A DNA stretch of 64,000 nucleotides, taken from Anagrus nilaparvatae (taxonomy: Eukaryota > Arthropoda > Insecta > Hymenoptera > Mymaridae). The stretch spans positions 11,612,001 to 11,676,000 of the forward strand of contig JAKSXM010000238.1 in the NCBI GenBank assembly GCA_022575985.1. The letters are read 5' to 3'. Each line of letters begins with the position of its first letter. The stretch's first letter is position 1. Both the position numbers and the translations under genes were made by a program. The notes under the pieces are model-generated. The model worked only from the letters and a program-made list of their open reading frames with translations. It was not told the DNA's origin and searched no databases. Positions 12,347-23,972 of this stretch are shown one piece after another.

Positions 12347-13805
12347 TATTCATTTAGATAAATTTTCATTAATAATAAGTGAAAGAAAAGATTATATTTT
12401 TTAAATTATTTTTAACTATGTAAATAACTATACCAAAACGATATTTATTAACTAAAAACTTATTTTAAGATACATTTTCTAATAATGCCATTCCTTTATA
12501 TATATATAATATGATAATGTATTTTCTGTAACTATTCGTCAAAAATAAAATTGACAGTATTTACTTGATTATAATTAATATAGAAAAATTTTTGATTTTT
12601 TTTTCAAACTGTTTATAAAAGTTTTAACTGTATCAAACGAAATTTCTAAAATATTTATACTGTATTTGATTTTACATCAAAAATTTTTGACCAATGATTG
12701 TTATATATATTGTGAGAAATAAATTAGAATTTAAAGGAAAATAATTCAACACTTCTTTTTTTTATCTATAAGCAATTTTATTATTATTTTATATATTATA
12801 TAAATTTTAAAAAACATTTAACTATTGAATTTTTTTTTAATATTGCAGTCTTTTTTTGATATATAAATCACAAATATTTTCACAAGCCATCTACATAATA
12901 TGTAAACTATTTTAATTTTTAAACTACTTTTAATATATTTATTTTTTTTAGAGTATATGAAAGTTTTTTTCAACATTTAGATTATTAAATGAAAATATGA
13001 AAAAATTTATTAGTTTTCAGCCTTGAAATATATTTTTTTACAAGTAATTATAATAACGTGTAAAAAATTTAATCACAGAATTCCTTTTTTACTTACAAAA
13101 TTACTGAAAATACGTAAATGATGAAAAATATTTTTTTTTATTTTTTGTTATGTGTAAAGATAATTAAAAAATTATTTCACTTTATAATGTGAATTATTTA
13201 TATTTATGACTTTAAAAAATTAATGAAAATGTATTAAAAATTATCAAAGATTTTTTTTTAATTTTAATTTTTTTTTAGCATGTACTTTAGTACTTCTATA
13301 TTATGTATAGTTTAGTAGGTGTAATATTCAATAGCATAAAATACTAATCTTTAACAATTAAGTAACTTAATTTATAAGTTTATAAGCAAAGAAAAGCTAT
13401 TAAAATCAAATGGAAACATACTTTACAAATATTTAAATATTTAGAAATTTTTTTCTATAAAGAATGTTAAATGTAAGTCATGTATTATTATTTTTTTTAT
13501 AAAATTGACTAGCTTAGCTACAAATGGTAAAAAACGTTATAGTATGTAAAAAAAGATTAATATCAAAAATTATACATAAATACCATATTTTTTTAAAAAA
13601 GTTGATAATTATCATAATTATTAACAAATTTATGTCTTAAATATCTTTAAAAAAAAATTAATTTGCATCAAAACTGGAATATCCAATCAATAAATAAAAT
13701 TTATTGATCTTAATTAAAAATATATTTTGAAATCAAAAACGCAATATTAAATACATTCTATATGATAATTAAAGATATTACCAATAGAAATTATAATTGC
13801 ATCTT
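12347..13805. other. AT-rich convergent intergenic region
   Basis: Lies between the 3' ends of cornichon (+) and GMF (-). No coding frame or structured repeat seen; it should hold both 3' UTRs. Confidence 0.6.
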
Positions 13806-14702
13806 CTACCTGCTTAATTTTTCTTTAAGCCAATCTTCTGTTAATTCATCTAATTCACGAACTTCATATACTCTTGTAAGACCAGCTTCCCTTTGTAATA
13901 CTAATTTCATTCCAGCATATAATACTTGTAATTCCATTTGAATATCTCTTGGTGTATAAAATATAAAACACATTGGATATGAGATTCTTCCATCTGAATG
14001 TTCCATTTTATAACTGTAAACGATATAGCGAGGTTCGTGTTCAGGTATTCTATCTTGTAATTCTTCTATTTGTATATCCTTTAATTAAAATAAAATTATG
14101 TTTAAAGCTGAACCATCTGATAAATATTTTTAATTAAATTAATAATCTAAATTTACCTCAATCAATTCATCGACACAAATTTTTTGTTTTTCTCTATTTA
14201 CTTTTACTGAAAAACAATTATAATATTATAATTTATTTTTCTCTTAATAGGAGTTGGATTATTTTATTAATAAAACTTACATAATAATGCAGCATTTTTT
14301 TGACTTTTTCTAAACCGGAATGCTTTTAAAGCATCTTTGACATCATCTTTAATATCACACATATTTGTAGAAGACTGGAAAAGAAAAGAACATTACTATA
14401 ATTAATACCTAATTAAAACGTATGATTCATGAATATTCAAAAACACGAAATCAATAAATTATATTAATTAAACCTATATATTGCAATATTAGGTACTCGC
14501 TAAAACTTTCTTGAATTTTTAATTACTTTAATATTTTAAACTTATTATTTTAAATACTGTAATTTTTTTATATTTAAAAGTTTACACCTAAAAATGAACT
14601 TAATTGATCTTTTAATTAATTATGATAACATCGCAACAAATAAGATGCTATAACGTTTACTTAAAATGACATATTTTTGTTATAAAAAAATAATTTTACC
14701 AT
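13806..14702 (-). CDS. GMF: Glia maturation factor (ADF/cofilin family)
   Basis: Four exons on the minus strand: 14702-14700 (the ATG only), 14374-14281, 14206-14157 and 14078-13806, giving 139 residues. The protein runs MSSTNMCDIKDDVKDALKAF, then RFRKSQKNAALLLKVNREKQ, then a central EPRYIVYSYK, and ends RELDELTEDWLKEKLSR. This is the single ADF-homology domain of glia maturation factor, which binds the Arp2/3 complex, prunes actin branches and blocks new branching. It acts in the cytoplasm at actin-rich edges. The first exon's coding part is exactly ATG, followed at once by the GT donor at 14699-14698. The alternative start is the ATG at 14362 inside exon 2, which would remove only the first five residues. 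The gene is head to head with aph-1 and convergent with cornichon. Confidence 0.93.
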
Positions 14703-15221
14703 TATGCTAATGAAGATATTGTTTCTTTAACTTAAAAAATAATTGGAAAGAAAAATTTAAATTTAAATCAATAATATAAAATATAAACCACAAATTATAG
14801 CAATTTAATAAACATTTAGCGCAAAATGGAATAGTGTTCTGGTTGTTGTATATTATGTTATATTCACTAATACACTCGTAAACAAAATATACACAAATAG
14901 AACCTCTAGTGGACATTTTTGAAGTTAAATAAAAGCTATATTTCGCGTGTTTTGCAGATATTTTTTAAGGATTTTGTTTATAGACTCCAAAATACTATGA
15001 ACACTCTAACTGATATTTTTTTTACTAATATCTGCAAAAACATAAAAACTTAATAAATTAAATATATAATTTTATATATTTTATTGAATAAATATATTAA
15101 TTGACAAGACTGTGCAAAACATAAATTCATTAAAGTCATCAAAAGTAACAAACATTTTCTGTGAAATCTGCTTAAAAATGAGTAATCAAAATAAATTTAT
15201 TTTTTATGTTTATTAGATAAA
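14703..15221. promoter_or_regulatory. Divergent promoter region between GMF and aph-1
   Basis: The start codons of the two genes lie about 520 bases apart on opposite strands, so both promoters must be in or near this interval. A TTATTAG acceptor-like site ends five bases before the aph-1 ATG, so aph-1 may have a 5' UTR intron. No TATA box could be chosen in this AT-rich DNA. Confidence 0.5.
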
Positions 15222-16010
15222 ATGACAGTTATGGATTTTTTTGGATGTGCCTTTTTGGCATTTGGGCCACCACTGGCAATGTTTACTTTTAGTATAGCCA
15301 TAGAACCTATTCGAATCATTATTTTGATTGTTAGTGCATTTTTTTGGCTCATTTCTTTGTTATTATCATCAAGCGTATGGTATACAATTACTCCATTGCA
15401 AAATTATGCTTCAGTTAAAATAATTTATTCAGTAATATTTCAAGAAATCTTTAGGTTTGTTAAATAATTTTTTGTAAATAAAATTTAAGTAAAATTTGAA
15501 TTATTCTTAAAAACTTTTATAAATTTTAGGTATTTACTATATCGGGTATTAAGAAAGGCTGAACGTGGCTTAGAAAAAGTTACAACGGCTCAAGTGGCTG
15601 ATAGTAGACATGTTTTTGCATACGTTTGTGGTCTTGGGTTTGGTTTAATGAGTGGTGCCTTTGCATTAATAAATGTTCTAGCTGATGTTATAGGACCTGG
15701 AACAATGGGTCTTCATCAGGGTAATGAATATTTTTTCCTAGTATCAGCTGCCACGACTTTATGTTTTATATTACTTCATACATTTTGGGGAATAATATTC
15801 TTCTCGGCTCTGGATACTAAGAATTGGTTACAAGTAGCATGGGTTATTGGCTCTCATATGTTTGCTTCATGCATAACGATATTGAATGTTTATAATTTAC
15901 AAGCTGCAAGTTTATTTACAGTATATAGCGTACTTTTAGTTACTACAGTTGTTGCTTTTAATGTTGCTGGTGGAAGAATAGAAAATTTACTAAACTGTTT
16001 TATAAAATAA
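15222..16010 (+). CDS. aph-1: Aph-1, gamma-secretase subunit
   Basis: Two exons, 15222-15454 and 15530-16010, encode 237 residues, close to the usual insect length. The start MTVMDFFGCAFLAFGPPLA is the family N-terminus. Transmembrane segment 4 carries the GxxxGxxxG helix-packing motif (Gly112, Gly116, Gly120), needed for assembly with nicastrin and presenilin. Two conserved membrane histidines are present: His161 in LHTFWG and His187 in GSHMF. Aph-1 is the seven-helix scaffold of gamma-secretase, which cuts Notch and other type I membrane proteins. The splice inside the EIFRYLLYR stretch rebuilds one Arg codon (AG plus G). No breaks are seen. The gene shares an upstream region with GMF on the other strand. 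Confidence 0.95.
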
Positions 16011-17141
16011 GAATGAAACTCGCATTTATATATATTATCTTAAATTGATGAATGTTTGAAGACATTAAAAAACCTTTTTTTATCATTATTATTGTTAAGA
16101 AATCATACAATTTACATGCTATAACAAAAATCTGTATGCAATTTGAGAAGAACTGTCATTTATTTTTTTTAATAATTAAAAATATTTTTTATAAATATTA
16201 AGAAAAAAATTCATTTTATTAAATTTAAATAACTTTTGATTCATTATAACATGTGTACATAATTTTTCTCTCTCTAATGTATATAAATATAGTATGTTAA
16301 CTATATTCAAAAATAAACAAGCCAATTAAACGTAAATTTTGCATTAAAAAATAGGTAATAGTAAATTACTATTGTGATAATTTATTTTCTTCCTTTAACA
16401 TTATTATATACATTGTAATTAATTAATGAAATTGTAAAACGTTATTTTAAATATTTAATAAAAATTGTTTTAAGAAAAATTAATTAATTTTTAAGCATAA
16501 GAGATTCTATGCCAAGTTTTAGGGTCATCAAATTTGGTCCTACATATTTCACTCTAAAACCTGCATTAAAACTAAATAGATATGCTCTTGAGAAAGAATA
16601 TTATGGCAATAACAAGTACAATATTGATTTTAACAGCTATTTGTCCATTTTTCAAAAATATCCCTTAATTTCTCTCTTGAAAAAAGTGCTAAATTTCGAA
16701 ATCCGAGTCTAAAAATATATGCAAACTGCGCATGCGCAACAAATTTTAAAAGTATTTATTTTTTGATTTTTTTTTTAAATCAATTTTTAGGTACTCTAAA
16801 AATTTTTTTAATAAAGCAAAAATAATTATTAAATAAGTATAAATTTCGGTAAAAAAAAAACAATTTTTAATAAAAAAAACATTGAACTACATTATTATTA
16901 TAATATTAAAATTTATTTCAGAACTGATCAATAAAATATAATTTGTTATTATATATTGATTGTCAAATAAATTTAATATGATAATAAGTGTCACAGATTA
17001 ATATCAATAAAAAAATAACAAAATAAAACTTTGACGTATAAATATAATTTGTTTAATACTTTGTATTCAATATTATTAAAAAGAATTTTTTTAGTATTAG
17101 ATTATTTTTTTAATTATTAAATTATTAAACAATAAATTACT
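16011..17141. other. Intergenic region between aph-1 and IR75-a
   Basis: AT-rich. A 67-codon open frame at 16509-16712 has no motif or splice support and was not called. TGCGCATGCGCA (16727-16738) is a perfect NRF-1/Ewg-type palindrome with no gene start close by. TTGATTGTCAA at 16956-16966 belongs to a motif shared with other IR75 upstream regions. Confidence 0.5.
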
Positions 17142-19640
17142 ATGTTTAATATTATCAAATTTACATTATTTTTTAATTTTATGATAATATCACAAATATT
17201 TATTTATGCTGAAGGAAATGCCAATGAATTATTAGTGCAATATTTTAAATACAAGGCTCTTTCAAATGTTGTTGCATTTTCATGCAATGAAATTAAAGGT
17301 AATTAATTTTTTGCAATATTTTATTTAATCTAAATAATTATGATAATATTATACAAAAATTTTTTTAGACGATTTAGAATTGATAAAAATATTTAGTAAA
17401 ATGAAAATAAAATCGACGTTTTTGAAATTAAAAGATACATTTAAAATGTCATTGATTATCAGATCTTCTTATCATAAGTTATGAATATTTATTGATACAC
17501 AATGTCAAAATTTACAAAATTTAAGATTTGCATTATTTGATGTAAAATTTAGATTTTTTTTTAGATAGAAAAATAATATATTAAATAAGTAAAGATAATT
17601 TTGGTTTTTACAGGCATCAAATCACAGAATGTTTGATGAATTATTCGTTTGGCTTATAACTGGTTCAAATTTAAATGATAGCATTGATTTAATAAATGAT
17701 TCTGATTTTAGTTTATCGACTGATTTTTGTATTGCAATTGAAAATTCTGAAAATTACGTACTTTACGACGCTTATAATCCCGGAAAAATTATTGGAGGCA
17801 AATTGAACGTTTCTTTGATTGGTAGCTGGAACATAACTTCAGGATTTAATTTTTTTACAAATTTTAATAAGCCATCTCGTTGGAATTTAAATGGCCTATC
17901 GTTAAGAGCACTGGGTCTTGTATTAAACAATTTTTATTTGCACCAAATTTATCAGTACGATTAAAAAAATTTATTTTTAGCTTCACAGTAAACCGGAAAA
18001 TGTAACTGCACATGACTATTTAACAGATTACTCGAATAAAATTCATGATCCATTAGCGAAGACAACGTACGCTATATTGGTCCCTATGTATGAAAAATAC
18101 AATTTTAAGTAAGGAATATTGCATATTTAGAAATTATTGACAACAAAATAATTTTCTTTAATTTTTTTTTGCAGAATAAATTATTTAAAAAGTAAACCTT
18201 GGGAAAAAAAGAACAGAGTAGGGCCAATTATATCTACATTATTTAATAACGAAATAGACATTGGCGCAACTCCCGCTACAATGACACTCGCCAGAATAAA
18301 AATGGCTAAAATTGTGTATCCAGCAATTCCATTGAGGTAAAAAATTATTAGGATGATTTTCATTTAAATATGAATATAATTTTTTATTTCAGAACCTTTT
18401 TTTTATTCCGGTCTGCGTCTTTTGAATCTATGAATGTCAAACAAATCTTTGAACCATTTAGTGATTCCGTTTGGTATTCATTTGTTGCATTTTCTATTCT
18501 TTCTGTACATATTCTTGTTATGATTTCTTACAAATCTCTAAAATTAAATGATAATATTATAATTAATTATTTAAACTCATGTCATGTTATTATTGGTGCT
18601 TACTGTCAGCAAGGTATGTAATAGTTTTAATTTTATGTTCGAATGTTCTTAAAGATTTTTTTTTATTTCTTTAGCTACCGAGGTAATTTGCCAACATTTA
18701 TCAGGAAGTATAGCTTTCTTTAGTCTTTTCATATTTGGTTTACTTTTTTATAATTATTACGTGGCTATGGTAGTATCAACTAGAATTAATCAACCGATCA
18801 TTAAAATTAATGATTCTCTTAACGAATTAAAAAAGCTCCAATATTTAACTTTTGGGACCCAAAATCTTTTGTATTTTGATTTTTTAATGAAAGTAAAGTA
18901 AAATTTTTAATATTTTTCATTATTTTAAATGTAAAAAATTATTTAATTTTACAAATTTAAAAATTAAATTTAGAGAGATGAATGGGAAACAAAACAGTTT
19001 TACCAAAATAGATGGTTAAAAATTCCAGAATCAAAAAGAATTTTACCTGTAATCAAAGGTTTGGAATTAGTTAGAGATGGTGGTTTTGCTTATCACACCA
19101 TTCCAGAAACAGCTTATTTATACATAGAAAAAATGTTTGATGATCGTCAAATTTGTGAGTTAACAGAAGTTCATTTATTAGCACGTTCAACAAATATAGC
19201 AGTTTTCATTCAAACGAATAGTACTGTCATTGAAATGTTTAGGGCTGGGTAAAAATTTTAAATATAATTTTTTAAAAAAATATTTCTTTTTTAAATTGAG
19301 ACTGTTAAAAAAATTTTATAGATTTGCAAGGTTAACAGAAATTGGAATAAGGAACAGAGAAATAAAAAGATGGTCAGCACCGAAGCCAGAATGTCGTAAA
19401 GATTTACTTTCAGCTCAAAGTGTTACTATACATGAAGTGGCTGCAGAGTTAATTTTTTTTCTAGCCCTTTTAATTTTATCAGAATTTATTATCATTATAG
19501 AAATTTTTTTTAGAAAATTTTTTAAATCCTATCCTAAAAAAGACATAGCAACGGTTGCTAAGTGTGATCACAATAAAGTCATTTTGATTGGTTCTCACAA
19601 TAATATAAACAAACGTTATATTATACACTTAAAATTTTAA
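17142..19640 (+). CDS. IR75-type ionotropic receptor, gene a (one in-frame stop at codon 91)
   Basis: Nine exons: 17142-17298, 17369-17541, 17614-17919, 17981-18108, 18175-18336, 18393-18613, 18675-18892, 18974-19248 and 19322-19640 (653 codons). A signal peptide is followed by the short IR75 N-terminal region (NELLVQYFKYKALSNVVAFS), MFDELFVWLI, YDAYNPGKIIGGKLN, ligand-binding lobe S1 with the conserved Arg (TLARIKMAKIVYPA), TM1, a pore with GAYCQQA, TM2, lobe S2 (GGFAYHTIPETAY, ICELTEVHLL) and a last membrane segment. Every splice site and frame is intact except a TGA at 17482-17484 in exon 2, where paralogues c and d read GGT or GGA (Gly). Skipping exon 2 would shift the frame, so splicing cannot easily avoid the stop. 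IR75 receptors are odour-gated cation channels of antennal neurons that pair with IR8a. The gene may be newly dead, may use stop read-through, or may reflect a sequencing error. Confidence 0.85.
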
Positions 19641-21084
19641 ATTCGCATATTATAATACAAATTGTATAAGGTTATCGGTGAATTAAATGTAGCTGTAACT
19701 TTGTTAGTTTATTATTTAAAATTTTTGCAATTTACCCTAAATATTATGATACTTATTTCCTCGGTATGTTAAATTTTATTTTAAAAGAATTTTATTTAAA
19801 AAAAAAACTCTGAAAATTTCTTGAAAAGGAATGCCAAGTTGTAATCGAAACGTCGGCTAGAATAATAAATGATTTTTATTAAATTTACTAAATTTATAAA
19901 ATTTATTTAAAATAGTTCCTGTAAGACATTTTTTTAAAAAAGAATCTTCTGATTTTTTTTTCTTAAATAAAATTCTTTTAAAATAAAATCTAACTTAATA
20001 ATTATAAATTACAAACATTTCATATATGAAATTATTTGTAACTCAAATCATCAATCTGTGCGCGAAGCACAGTTGAATCTATATTAAAAGCTAAAAAATA
20101 TATTTGTTCAACAAGGGATTAATCAACACATAATTTTTCATTAAAAACGAAAAAAAGATCGCCCGAAAGTAAGAAATTAGATCTTTTTTGCAGTCTATAA
20201 TGAAAAATATATAAGATTGGACGAAACCAATAAAAATAGAAGCAAACGTATTTATGGTTAAAGAAAACTCCAGATAAAAAAACTAGTGGTTTCATCGAAT
20301 TCCCGAGGAAAAAATATAAGTAAAGTAAGCCCTGAAAATATTATTTTGAAAATTTTTTCTTGAAGACTGCAAAACTTTTAAAAATTAATTCCCTCATTAT
20401 TTGTACCCTAAAAAACTAAAAAAATGAATTTTTCTTCTGTATAAGTTTAATGTAAGTTTTTAATTGTTTCAAACCTTTTTCGGTACCAAACAACGAAAAA
20501 TTTGAAGAAAAAAAATCTGAAATTTTTCAATGCACCCTTTTCGATTTTGGCCAAAATAAAAATTTTTAAGAAAATCCAGCTCCCCTATTTCAGCATCATG
20601 ATTTTATAGGTTTTTGGGATCTTTAATTACGAATTTGGGGTTTTTAACTTCATAAAGTTGGTTAATCACCCTTAAATTTGCAAAAATGTGTATAAAAATC
20701 TTTTCAAACGCAAAAAACTTGCTTTCATAGTCTTTTTGAGTTGATGGCTGTGAATTTGGGGTATCAAACTTAAAAAATATTGGTGAAAGGTAAATATAAT
20801 ATTGTAATAGCATGATCAAAAAAATTTCTTTGTTAACTCTTATTTCTTTGTTAAATTTTATTTATTAATTGCAGTATAACAAAACAATAAAAATAAATTC
20901 TCTTAACTATGTATGATTAAATGAATCTATACAAAGATATTTTTTTAAAAATAAAATAAAGTTTATTATAATAATATCAGAAAAATAAGACGTAAAATTT
21001 TTTTTTAAATTAAAATGAATTGTATAAATTCAATCAGAAATCCTCATATTCTTTAATTTTTATATATAAATTTAAATATTTATA
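19641..21084. other. Intergenic region with retroelement remnants
   Basis: No gene seen. At 19846-19857 is CGAAACGTCGGC followed by AATAATAAATG, a 3'-end signature often seen in retroelements. The remainder is AT-rich without a clear frame. Confidence 0.4.
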
Positions 21085-21324
21085 TAATATATTTAAGATT
21101 TATAATATATTATGTAAATGTTTCTTCAAGCATAAAGCCATTTGGTCATTGAAAAGTCATGGCTGCTTGCTTATTAGCCTTTATTTTTTCAAAATAATTA
21201 ATATTAAATTTTATACGTTCAAATCTAAAATTTTTTCCTTAAAATGAGAAATATAAGCTAAAAATATAAAAATACAATAATCCACAATTTTAACAGGAGC
21301 AAACACAAGAAACTACCATTACGG

Positions 21325-21890
21325 TATTCACGACATGTCTGATGGCGTCTACGGCAGAATGCCCCTCGCGAAAGCCGTGCTGTTCTTCGGAGAGATCACC
21401 GCCCTCCACGATCGCTGACCTTAGTCTATAGCCCGAAGCATGCTCTCCATCGCCTTGACAATGGTATTTAACATATACATGTGGTCTGTTAGATGATGGA
21501 AACTCGGTGCTCGACCCTTTCCTTTATTTAGGAGCACGAGGCGAGCCACCTTCCACTCTCAGAAACATTCCCGCCACCAAACAGGCATTAAACATGCTCA
21601 CCATACGAGGGATTACTTTAACGGCCCGCTGGTATTATTCCGGTCCCGGCGCCTTGCCATTTTTGATGGCTTTGATGACCTTGAACATTTCAGCCTCGCT
21701 GAATAGTGGCACTTCATCCCTGGGTATTTCCTCGACTGTATGCTCCCGGATGAGCTTTACAGCTTTCCTTCTACTTATCCCCCCTGTATAATTTGCCCAT
21801 TACGACTTTGTAACCGAGGCCCCAGGGGTCCTTGTTAACGCCTTGGCGCAATGAACGCAGGCAACGAGCCTTGCTTTGGCGGATGGCCTT
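21325..21890 (-). mobile_element. R1-like non-LTR retrotransposon fragment (reverse transcriptase)
   Basis: Read on the minus strand, it encodes broken pieces such as KARCLRSLRQGVNKDPWGLG and YKVVMGKL, then a shifted frame with a stretch equivalent to the KVARLAL and SIILQT block of the larger element at 27.9-29.8 kb. Frameshifts and stops show it is dead. It is related to, but not a recent copy of, the larger element. Confidence 0.75.
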
Positions 21891-21904
21891 TGTAGAGAGA
21901 AAAA

Positions 21905-22230
21905 TCAATTTATAAATCAAGATTTCATTTTTACCCGATTGGGCCCAATAGTTCCTTGGATGGCTGATTCTATCCGTTGGTATTTATTTTATTATGCTGG
22001 ATCCATTTTTAACCACTACAGTCCATTTTAATACCTGGAGATCAATTTATACATCAGTATATCATGTTTTCCCGATTGGGCCCAATAGAACCCTGGACGT
22101 CTGATTTTATCCGTTGGTATTTATTTTATAATACTAGATCCATTTTTTTTACCACTGAAGTCCATTTCTATCTCTGGAGATAAATTTTTTCCCGATAGGG
22201 CCCCAAGATAGTTGATTCTATCCGTTAGTA
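21905..22230. repeat. Tandem repeat with GATTGGGCCCAATAG units
   Basis: Three diverged units of about 130 bases. Each has TTTATAAATCA or similar, CCCGATTGGGCCCAATAG (or a variant), GATTCTATCCGTTGGTATTTA, and GGATCCATTTTT with ACCACT. The third unit is shortened. Confidence 0.6.
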
Positions 22231-22587
22231 TTTACTTTGCCATTCTCTACACAGTGTATGTATTCCGTGAAAAATTGTATACAGTTACTGTATTGCAATG
22301 AACCAGATTAATGGTTTTACGTTAATTTATTCTTGTTTTAAGAAGGTTGTCCAGGTCTTCTTGGGAATTTAATTAGCTTGATATTCAGAAAAGTACTCAA
22401 CAATTGCCTATTGAATTTACTTTTTGAATAAAAGAAGTTTTTTTATTTGAATTGAATGTCCAAAATAAACTTAAATGAATAAAAATTTATTAACTGGATT
22501 TTAATAAAATGAATAAAACTGAATTCACTTTAAGTATTTTCTAAAAGTTTGATGTATTTTAAAAAAAATTTTATAAAAATTAAGTTA

Positions 22588-23215
22588 AGTTGAGGAAGTT
22601 AAAATTAAGGAACACTTTTCTATAATAGTATATTACGGTCCTAGGCCAGAAAAATAAAGAATGGCCCAAATCGCACGTAAATTACCTTCCGAGGCGAATC
22701 CGAGGATGGTAAACTGAGATTTGGGTCATTCTTTGTTTATGGCCGAGAATTGTACAAAATTTTAAGTTGAGGAAGTTAAAATTAAGGAACACTTTTCTAT
22801 AATAGTATATTACGGTCCTAGGCCAGAAAAATAAAGAATGGCCCAGATCGCACGTTAATTAGCATCCGAGGCGAAGCCGAGGATGGTAAACTGCGATCTG
22901 GGGTATTTTTTTTTTGTTCCCATGGACAAAACGAAATTTTTCTTTCTCAGTGGGGTGAAAACGCGTTTTTTTCGTTTTCGAAAAAGTATTTTCTTCCTAG
23001 CGGGCCGAAAACACTTTTTTCGCCCCGCAACGAAATCGAAAAAAACGCGTTTTCACCCCACTAAGAAAGAAAAATTTCGTTTTGTCCATGGGAACAAAAA
23101 AAAAATAACCCAGATCGCAGTTTACCATCCTCGGCTTCGCCTCGGATGTTAATTAACGTGCGATCTGGGCCATTCTTTTTTTTTGCTCCCTTGGTTAAAA
23201 ATGTACTATTTTGCC
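22588..23215. repeat. CGAAGCC-family palindromes, two copies
   Basis: The leader GGAAGTTAAAATTAAGGAAC plus TATTACGGTCCTAGGCCAG occurs twice (from about 22598 and 22771). The second copy continues into a longer palindrome (about 22840-23180) whose arms carry GATCGCACGTTAATTA and its complement, with an inner inverted pair around GTTTTCACCCCACT. No coding role is likely. Confidence 0.65.
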
Positions 23216-23624
23216 GAACGCGTACAGAACCAGTACAAAAAAATAATTAATTTAAAATAAAATTAAGTTCAAAGTTTTCTTTTCTTTCTTTTTTTCTTCA
23301 TGTTTAACGTGAGTAACGTTATGAACCGGTTCAGATGTACTTCAAAAAGGCCTGGAAGTGGCCCAGCCCAGGTTGAATCAAGTTTGAGACAGATCAACCT
23401 CTGGTTCTCCATGGCTGATGAAAGATACAAATATTTCCCTTAAAAAAAAAATAAAACTAACAAAAATCGTCTAAGCTAGAGCAGCGGAACGGAATTCTCG
23501 ATATCTTGCATTGCCATGTCTGTTGGATTAGTAATCGTGGAGTTTTTAAAACAGGTAAAAATCCTTCTCTTTTATAGTAATATACTATATATTTTAGCAA
23601 TATAGTACGAAATAAAATTTATTA

Positions 23625-23625
23625 A

Positions 23626-23661
<36 letters not shown>

Positions 23662-23672
23662 TATTATTTATT
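23625..23672. repeat. ATT/TTA microsatellite
   Basis: More than ten ATT units, then imperfect TTATTTATT units. Confidence 0.9.
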
Positions 23673-23972
23673 ATTGCTAAAATACTGCAGTGTTAAAATC
23701 ACCAGAAATATATCTGTATTTTATATTTTTTTAAATAATTAAATAATAAATAATTATTTTTTTTTTCAAATAAATTTTTACCATTTATTTTAACCAATTC
23801 CTTAATGAATCCAATGCTTACTTACCAAAATAATTAGGAAAAAATATTAAGTATTTTAAATAAACTAAGTATTCAATGTGAATCCGATTCAAAATCGATA
23901 CAAATCCGATTATTTGACCCATTTCATATTCTATTCGGATTCATCTTTAATAGGGCCGAGTTTGTCTCAAAT

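Larger units (their letters stand above)
21316..23453 (+). mobile_element. Composite insertion inside the SLC6 copy, with A-rich 3' end
   Basis: The inserted block is bounded by AAACTA direct repeats and ends in an A-rich run (23441-23453), as expected for a retrotransposed segment read on the plus strand. Inside are an R1-like reverse-transcriptase fragment on the minus strand, a tandem repeat, and two copies of the CGAAGCC palindrome. The contents are mixed, so it is probably nested or rearranged rather than one element. Confidence 0.5.
21085..23552 (+). pseudogene. Broken partial copy of the SLC6 gene, split by a 2.1 kb insertion
   Basis: 21085-21315 repeats the end of intron 3 and the first codons of exon 4 of the SLC6 gene (compare 35785-36011; both have AAGCATAAAGCCATTTGGTC and ACAGGAGCAAACACAAGAAA). 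The copy resumes at 23454-23552 with AACGGAATTCT and TGCCATGTCTGTTGGATTAG (compare 36026-36085). The Trp codon of the parent is TAG here (23477-23479), and similarity ends after GGATTAG. AAACTA flanks the inserted DNA on both sides (21310-21315 and 23454-23459). With only part of one exon left, it cannot encode a transporter. Confidence 0.8.

Noticed and set aside
16509..16712. 67-codon frame between aph-1 and IR75-a
   Set aside because: No similarity to a known domain that I can recognise and no upstream features; chance length is possible.
18181..18363. Minus-strand frame inside IR75-a exon 5
   Set aside because: Antisense shadow of a conserved exon.
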